Both the position numbers and the translations under genes were made by a program. From NCBI RefSeq assembly GCF_010389155.1, contig NC_057762.1, positions 4,823,513 through 4,887,512 on the forward strand: a stretch of 64,000 bases of DNA, read 5' to 3'. The DNA is from Erigeron canadensis (taxonomy: Eukaryota > Streptophyta > Magnoliopsida > Asterales > Asteraceae). The stretch's first letter is position 1. Each line of letters opens with the position of its first letter. Shown here piece by piece: positions 58,611-64,000 of this stretch. The notes beneath the pieces were generated by a model. It did no database searches. It worked only from the letters and a program-made list of their open reading frames with translations, and was not told the DNA's origin.

Positions 58611-58869
58611 TATCCTCCGTTCTAATTTAAATGTTTAAATTTGATTTGCTGAGTTTTTCTTCTTTAATTTTGATCATTAGTATTTTTGTTTGTGTAATAT
58701 AATACCTAATAAGAGTTATATCAATGAAAAAAATACATCTAAAACTCAATCTATGCATATATTTTACATCATCTAATGTATAACACACACGAAACAATTT
58801 ACAATTAAATTTGCGAAAGAAAGACTTCAAAAGTCAAAATAGGACATTTAAATTGGGACAGATGGAGTA
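58611..58869. mobile_element. Stowaway MITE
   Basis: TATCCTCCGTTCTAATTTAAATG and the complement TACTCCATCTGTCCCAATTTAAATG are the inverted ends with a TA target. 259 bp, inserted about 0.5 kb upstream of the NAC start. The short open frame inside is not a gene. Confidence 0.85.
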
Positions 58870-58975
58870 ACTAATTTAGGGGAAAATTTTCAGCAAATTA
58901 AAAGTAACGATAAGTCCTTCTAATAGATCAACTTAATTACCCTATTAATCCACTACAAACAATGTTGATCGAATT

Positions 58976-59235
58976 TGTTCACACTTTTAGTTAGTGTGAA
59001 TAAATTAAAAATTTTGCCACGCTTTTATGTGTGTAAAAATGTGTAGAACTAAAAGTGTGTATAATTTTCTCCAAGCTAAAAAATGCGTAGAACTAAAAGT
59101 TCACACTTTTAGTGTGGACTTTAATAACTATTTTGTAACACCTCATTTGTCCACGGCATTTATTTTTACATACATAAAAGCGTGACAATTTTTATTTTGT
59201 TCACGCTAACTAAAAGTGTGAATAAATTTAAAAAT
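58976..59235. mobile_element. inverted-repeat MITE with AACTAAAAGTGTG words
   Basis: The arms TTCACACTTTTAGTTAGTGTG and ACGCTTTTATGTGTG are repeated as complements at 59165-59230. The CTAAAAGTGTG word recurs several times inside. Non-coding, ends not sharply defined. Confidence 0.55.
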
Positions 59236-60576
59236 CAAGGGGGTGATAAATGAAAGATAATAAGTGGATTATACATGTCAAAATATTTATGAGGATTAAT
59301 AGGCTAAAATTTTAGAAGTATCAATCATTATTAGGCAGTCCTTTTATAAGGGCTTGACTTGGGTATACCCAGATTCAATTTTGAGGGGGCATTGTTTACC
59401 TTTATTAATCGTCGTGCTTCATAATAAAATATATATATAGTGACATTATATTATAACATAAATGCATTCACAAACTTAATTTATTTTAAAAAGACAATTA
59501 TATATTATTAATCAATTTATTTTAAAAAGACAATTATATATAATTAATCAATTAGTATTTAAATTACCCTTTTGTATATCTGTTTTTTTATATATTTTGG
59601 ATGAAATATTTATCTAGCTCGTACTCTTTTAGAGAGTTAATTATTAATTGTCAGCTTCAAGAAAGAAAAAAGAGCATTCAAATTATTGTGTGTTAAATGT
59701 CAACTATTTGATATGTATAACGACAATAATTATATGACTAAGTCAATCAACACATTTCTGTCATATATATGTTGTAGACAAAATACTTTTCACGTATTTT
59801 TATTTTCCAAATATATCTGATCAAACACAAGACTTAGTTAAAGAGAAAGTGTTGTTTACGGGTCAACTTAATTAACCCTCCATTAAAGATCGACTTGATA
59901 TATATATATATATATTTTTTAATAGTAGATGGACTTAATATATAATATAACTCATATATATAGTAGTAATATAATATTTTATAGCATATAATATAATGCA
60001 TGCATGCATGTAGTAATTAATAGCTTGATATAGTTCACCGAACTGTAAATCAAGAACAGTTGAACAAGAATATTGACTGTTTTTTCAATTATATATAGTC
60101 CAGCCTTTGACATCATCATATCATATCATATCATATATATATATATATATATATATACTACTAGCTCTGTAAATTAATATGGAAATTAGCTAATTCCTTG
60201 ATTTTTTATCTAAAGATTTTTGTTTAACGATATCGATCGCCCTTGACAGTTTAACAATTAATATTGAACATAGAATGTTAATTTTGGACAGACAAATTAA
60301 TCGACATATGTTACATCCATTTCGTCAAACGATTTTTCTAGATAAAGAAATATGTGAAATAAGTGTATACAGCCTGATATCAGAATTATGCCATGTCACC
60401 TAAAACCGGAACTTGCACAGTTGCACTTCCAGTTTATAAATTCTTTTTTATCCTTTTTTTTAAAAACATTTTTTTTTTTCCAGTTTATACCTATCTATGT
60501 GTCCACTAAAATGCTCCTGGTTTATGCCTAGTGGAAATGAAATTCCGGCTTTACAAAACATTTTTCAGTTCCTGTT
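59236..60576. other. gene-free AT-rich stretch
   Basis: Contains a 36-bp tandem duplication at 59478-59550, several (TA)n microsatellites (59905, 60136-60157) and a TCATATCATA repeat. No gene. Confidence 0.45.
59478..59550. repeat. 36-bp tandem duplication
   Basis: AATTTATTTTAAAAAGACAA plus TTATATAT... occurs twice with one change. Non-coding. Confidence 0.85.
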
Positions 60577-60910
60577 GAGAGGAAAGTTCATGAAAGAACC
60601 CTTAATTATTATCGTAAGAACCACGAAAATTTTTAAATTATGTATTACATAACATGTGAATAACTCCTCCATTCACATAAAAAATAAAAATAAAACTTCA
60701 TATATAAAACTACGTACATATAACTTAATATATGTTCATTTGTATATGTGAATGACACATATAAATACATTCATTCACATGTCAACAAAAAGTTTCAGTT
60801 TTGAGTTTTTTTTTATGATAAATTTTTTTTACATTTGAGTGAACTTAGAAAACGTGTGATTTAATATATACTCATTAAAAGTAATCACGGTTCTTATTCT
60901 CTTTGTTTAT
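60577..60910. mobile_element. foldback element, GAGGAAAGTTC end
   Basis: GAGGAAAGTTCATGAAAGAACCC at the left resembles the GAGGAAAGTTAGTTTGAGAACC end at 35376. The right side AATCACGGTTCTTATTC is the complement of GAATAAGAACCGTGATT. Arms share TAAATTATGTATTACATAAC-like and CATTCACAT words. (TA)n follows. Confidence 0.6.
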
Positions 60911-60954
60911 ATATAAAGATATATATATATATATATATATAATATTATATATAA

Positions 60955-61133
60955 ATGGAAAAAATGAGTGAAGTTGTTATGCACCCAATTTGGGTGGAAA
61001 AACCCCTCACATGCCAATATTTTAATATTTTGAATAAATGTTTGGCCCCCATTATTTTTATGGTTTAAAAAAAGGTATGTGATGGGTTTTTCATCCAACT
61101 TAGGTGCCTAACAACATCATATTCTCATCCCCT
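60955..61133. mobile_element. palindromic MITE, CACCTAAG family
   Basis: GTTGTTATGCACCCAATTTGGG at the left, centre ATATTTTAATATTTTGAAT then AAATGTTTGGCCCCCATTA, and CCAACTTAGGTGCCTAACAACA at the right. (TA)n at both sides. The most complete copy of the family. Confidence 0.7.
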
Positions 61134-62485
61134 ATATATATATATATATATATTGATAAAGACAAGAAAAAAAGTCATTAAAAAAGTCCACAAATTTGTA
61201 TTTTTTACAAGAAAAAAGTGCAATTAGAAAAAAATAAAGTCATTGAAATATTGTCTATTGATGGTCCTGACTTTCATGGAATTTTAAGAGAAAAAAATTG
61301 ATCAAATTAAAACAAAGGAAAAAGAGAAGCTTCAAGCTAATTCTAAAACTTGTAGCTAAAGATTTTCTAAAAGCAAAAGTGTTTGTTAAGATTCTCTAAA
61401 AGCAAAAGTGTCCATATATGTTAAACGGTTAAACCTAAAGAAAACAAAGGCAGAGAGTTTTAAGTCATCAAAAAAAATAGTCAAATGGAACTAAAGATAG
61501 GTAATGAAATTTTCTCTCCTAGTGTTTTTTTTTTCTTTCTAAATTGAGGATTGATAATTAAGGCTGAAAAAGAACGAAGACAATCTACAATAGTTAGAAC
61601 CTTGACAATTCAATTAGGTAGTCTAAAGGGTATTTGATATTGCGATCACAAAACAAAATCTGCGTTTTTTAAATAGATTCTGCTTTTTCAAAAGTTTAAA
61701 AAAGCATGCAGTTACATGTTTCTTCAAAACTGCGTTTTCATAACTGATAATTACTTTTTCATACAAATACTTTTTTAGATTATTTGTGTTTTACAAACGT
61801 ATTAATCAGATAATCAATTTATAACGCAAATACGCAATCCAATCACCCTCTAAATGGGTTCTCATTTATAAAAATAAAAACTAAATATAGTGTTAGCTTA
61901 TTTGGTAAACCGTTCATGCGATGTATGTTATCGAGGAGAAGTATAGCGTTTGATCTATGACATAAGTGCATTTAAAATTATTTGAGCTACTTTAGAATAA
62001 AGAGTAAACATGATACAACGTTTAATATTAAAATGAAAAAAAAAAAAAAAAGACATGGATAAAATTGGTTGTCATCGATTGGACGATTGGAAACTGTAGA
62101 TTTTTATGTTTGAGATAAGGGTTAAGAGGTTTTGAAGCTGTATTATCATATTTTTTTTGTTCTATATTGAAAATCATTCAAACTAGAGTTATTGTGTCTT
62201 TCATAGAATGGTGGGAGGCAGGGGTCGATTTTTTTTTATAAAAAAAATGGATGGGATGGTGTTACTTTTAGACTTTTAGTTACTTAAAGTGTGAGCGATA
62301 TTCTTCTTAAAATTGTTGGATTTTTTTTATTTTTTTTTGTTAACAATTTTAAAAGAGGGATTATTATTTTACATTATGAATCCAACAAGACTTTCATTAA
62401 TTGTTGGAGAGATGTCTACTTTTTTTTATTCTTAATTAATTATTCCTATTAATTAAGTCTTAATTCATTTTAAATATTATTTTTT
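61134..62485. other. gene-free stretch
   Basis: AT-rich with poly(A)/poly(T) runs and a short repeated TTCTAAAAGCAAAAGTG (61363 and 61393). No gene or element ends recognised. Confidence 0.4.
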
Positions 62486-63371
62486 ATTATACTAAAAGAC
62501 AGTTGCTCTAATAACTTATCGACCAATCACATCTCTCGATTTCTTAATGTTGACTTTTGTTTTCAATTTTGACTTTAGTTTACACTTTTTTGTTTTCCAT
62601 CACAAATTTACACTTTTTACCCAATAATTTTAATACAATAAATAAATAATAATAGTTAATATATATCCGATTGAATAATAGTTAATATGTATCCAATTAG
62701 ATAATAACTAATATATATCCAATAATATGTTCAATCATATATATATATACATAACTAATTAAAAATACATTAAATTTAATGTAAATATATTAACATCTTA
62801 ATAATAATTGTACTATTTTAATTCTATTTTATTTTTATATATATTAAAAATAAAGTAGAACTAATATCTTATTAACCAATTATATCGTTCGATTTCATCA
62901 AATTGACTCCTGCTGATGTCATCATTTGATTTTTTACATAATTTTATTTAATTAATAAAAAACGAATAACTAAAATAATTATTTTTACAATGTTAATAAA
63001 ATTGGTTTCTATTTACAAAACCCAGTTTTCACACACGAACAATTGTACATCACAGTATCTTGAGTTAACTCGAGAAGGGCTTTAAAGTGTTAAATTGTGA
63101 CAAAGATGAGAAGACCAAAAAACACTACAACAAATTTCATCTATAAAGAAGTCTTTCAAATGCTGAAGGAGGGTATATGTTTCCAATGTTCTTTTATTAC
63201 ATTAGTTTTTTTATATTATCTTAACATTCTTGACATTTGAATTAAACATTTGGTATCTACTTATATCTTCAACATTGAACTTATAAGCTTTTATGAGTTA
63301 TTGTATTAATATCTAATATTAATAATGTCGTAAGTCTCGTGTCCAATGTTGGACACGGGTCTAAAATCTAG
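62486..63371 (+). mobile_element. two-headed composite Helitron, family 1, copy 2
   Basis: The first head TATTATACTAAAAGACAGTTG is at 62486 and the second at about 62832 (ATATATATTAAAAATAAAG then CATCAAATTGACTCCTGCTG). The 3' end has a perfect 7-bp hairpin CGTGTCC-AATGTT-GGACACG (63338-63357), then GGTCTAAAAT and CTAG before T. Same order as the copy at 4757-5833 but without the MITE. Confidence 0.7.
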
Positions 63372-63503
63372 TTATTAAACTAGATCAAAACGAATTCTTT
63401 AAGTTTTTATTTAAATTGTTCAAATTGTGTAATGTAACCAACCCAAAGCAATTTGATTATAATTTCAAAATATACATATTCTGAAATCAATACTGTAATT
63501 AAG

Positions 63504-63576
63504 CAATCGTTTCTTTCTAATATCACTTTCCAATTTCCAATCGTTTCTTTCTAATATCACTTTCCAATTTCCAATC
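63504..63576. repeat. 34-bp perfect tandem duplication
   Basis: CAATCGTTTCTTTCTAATAT plus CACTTTCCAATTTC is repeated head to tail without visible change, so it is recent. Non-coding. Confidence 0.9.
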
Positions 63577-64000
63577 AACAATAGGTAGATCGATAGGACA
63601 TATGCGAAGCCAGAAGGCCTTTACATAACCACGTTATTGATTTTCATATTTTAGTAAATGACAATTTTCATATTTTAGTTTAAGCGTTAAAAGAGATTAT
63701 CGATTTTTCTTGTAATTGTTATCAGTTATGTTTAACAACTAACAACCCAACTATTTTATATATAATACTTCGGGAAAATAATCGGTACAGAATTTTTGCG
63801 AAAAATATAATAAAATAACTTTGGCTCTTGAATTCATTAAATGTATACATTAAATCTCAGGTACGTGAAAGCAGACAGTATCCATAGGTAGCACCACAGT
63901 ACCATTGCTTACCAATGTTTTCCCTATAACTTTTTGTCTTGGACTCGTATTACAACTCAATTTTCTTGACAAGGCAGTAATATACTGGGGTATGATCGTA
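63577..64000. other. gene-free end of window
   Basis: AT-rich sequence to the window edge. No gene or element end recognised. Confidence 0.4.

Overview
This is a nuclear window from a flowering plant, AT-rich and mostly non-coding. Three multi-domain plant transcription factor genes, plant-type GT-AG introns, a Sirevirus (Ty1/copia) retrotransposon, SINEs, LINE tails, Helitrons and many MITEs support this. The repeat ends and overall style remind me of an asterid such as Asteraceae, but that is inference and no marker in the window fixes the species.

Only three host genes can be supported. (1) 30686-31735 (+): an intronless zinc-finger homeodomain gene of the ZHD9/ZHD10 type. (2) 44844-46618 (-): a three-exon R2R3-MYB of subgroup 1 (MYB30/94/96-like). 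(3) 56572-58119 (-): a three-exon NAC gene closest in memory to FEZ/NAC094. They are spaced 10-15 kb apart by repeats, and nothing suggests they act as a cluster.

Region by region: 1-2.5 kb has an 11-unit, about 24-nt-period array and the broken 3' end of a MULE-like transposase gene. 3.7-9.6 kb is Helitron territory (one element, one two-headed composite, one more element) with a foldback element between. 11.07-14.08 kb is a SINE-like unit split by a 2.76-kb solo LTR with a perfect 5-bp target duplication. 15.0-20.57 kb is a truncated, frameshifted Sirevirus with one complete LTR. 20.87-23.10 kb is a second solo LTR. 23.47-26.21 kb is a hAT element with an 8-bp duplication holding a third solo LTR that itself holds two palindromic elements. 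A SINE follows. 29.6 kb has a tandem duplication. 35.4-36.7 kb has two long foldback elements and 37.4-39.1 kb a PIF/Harbinger element with a frameshifted transposase. 39.6-40.05 kb has a SINE and a LINE-like tail. 43.9 kb and 58.6 kb carry Stowaway MITEs. 47-56.4 kb is dense with small elements: SINEs, a Helitron, TA-tract-bounded palindromic MITEs, a 5'-truncated LINE with a 14-bp duplication, and a hAT inside a foldback remnant. 62.5-63.4 kb is a second copy of the two-headed Helitron composite.

The best candidates for something undescribed are the set of palindromic elements bounded by (TA)n tracts (some sharing an end motif), the two-headed Helitron composite found twice (one copy shows a MITE-free site), and a GGACGATCTT/AAGATCGTCC word shared by the array near 1 kb and the Sirevirus. 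No CRISPR, operon, riboswitch, rRNA or functional tRNA gene was seen.
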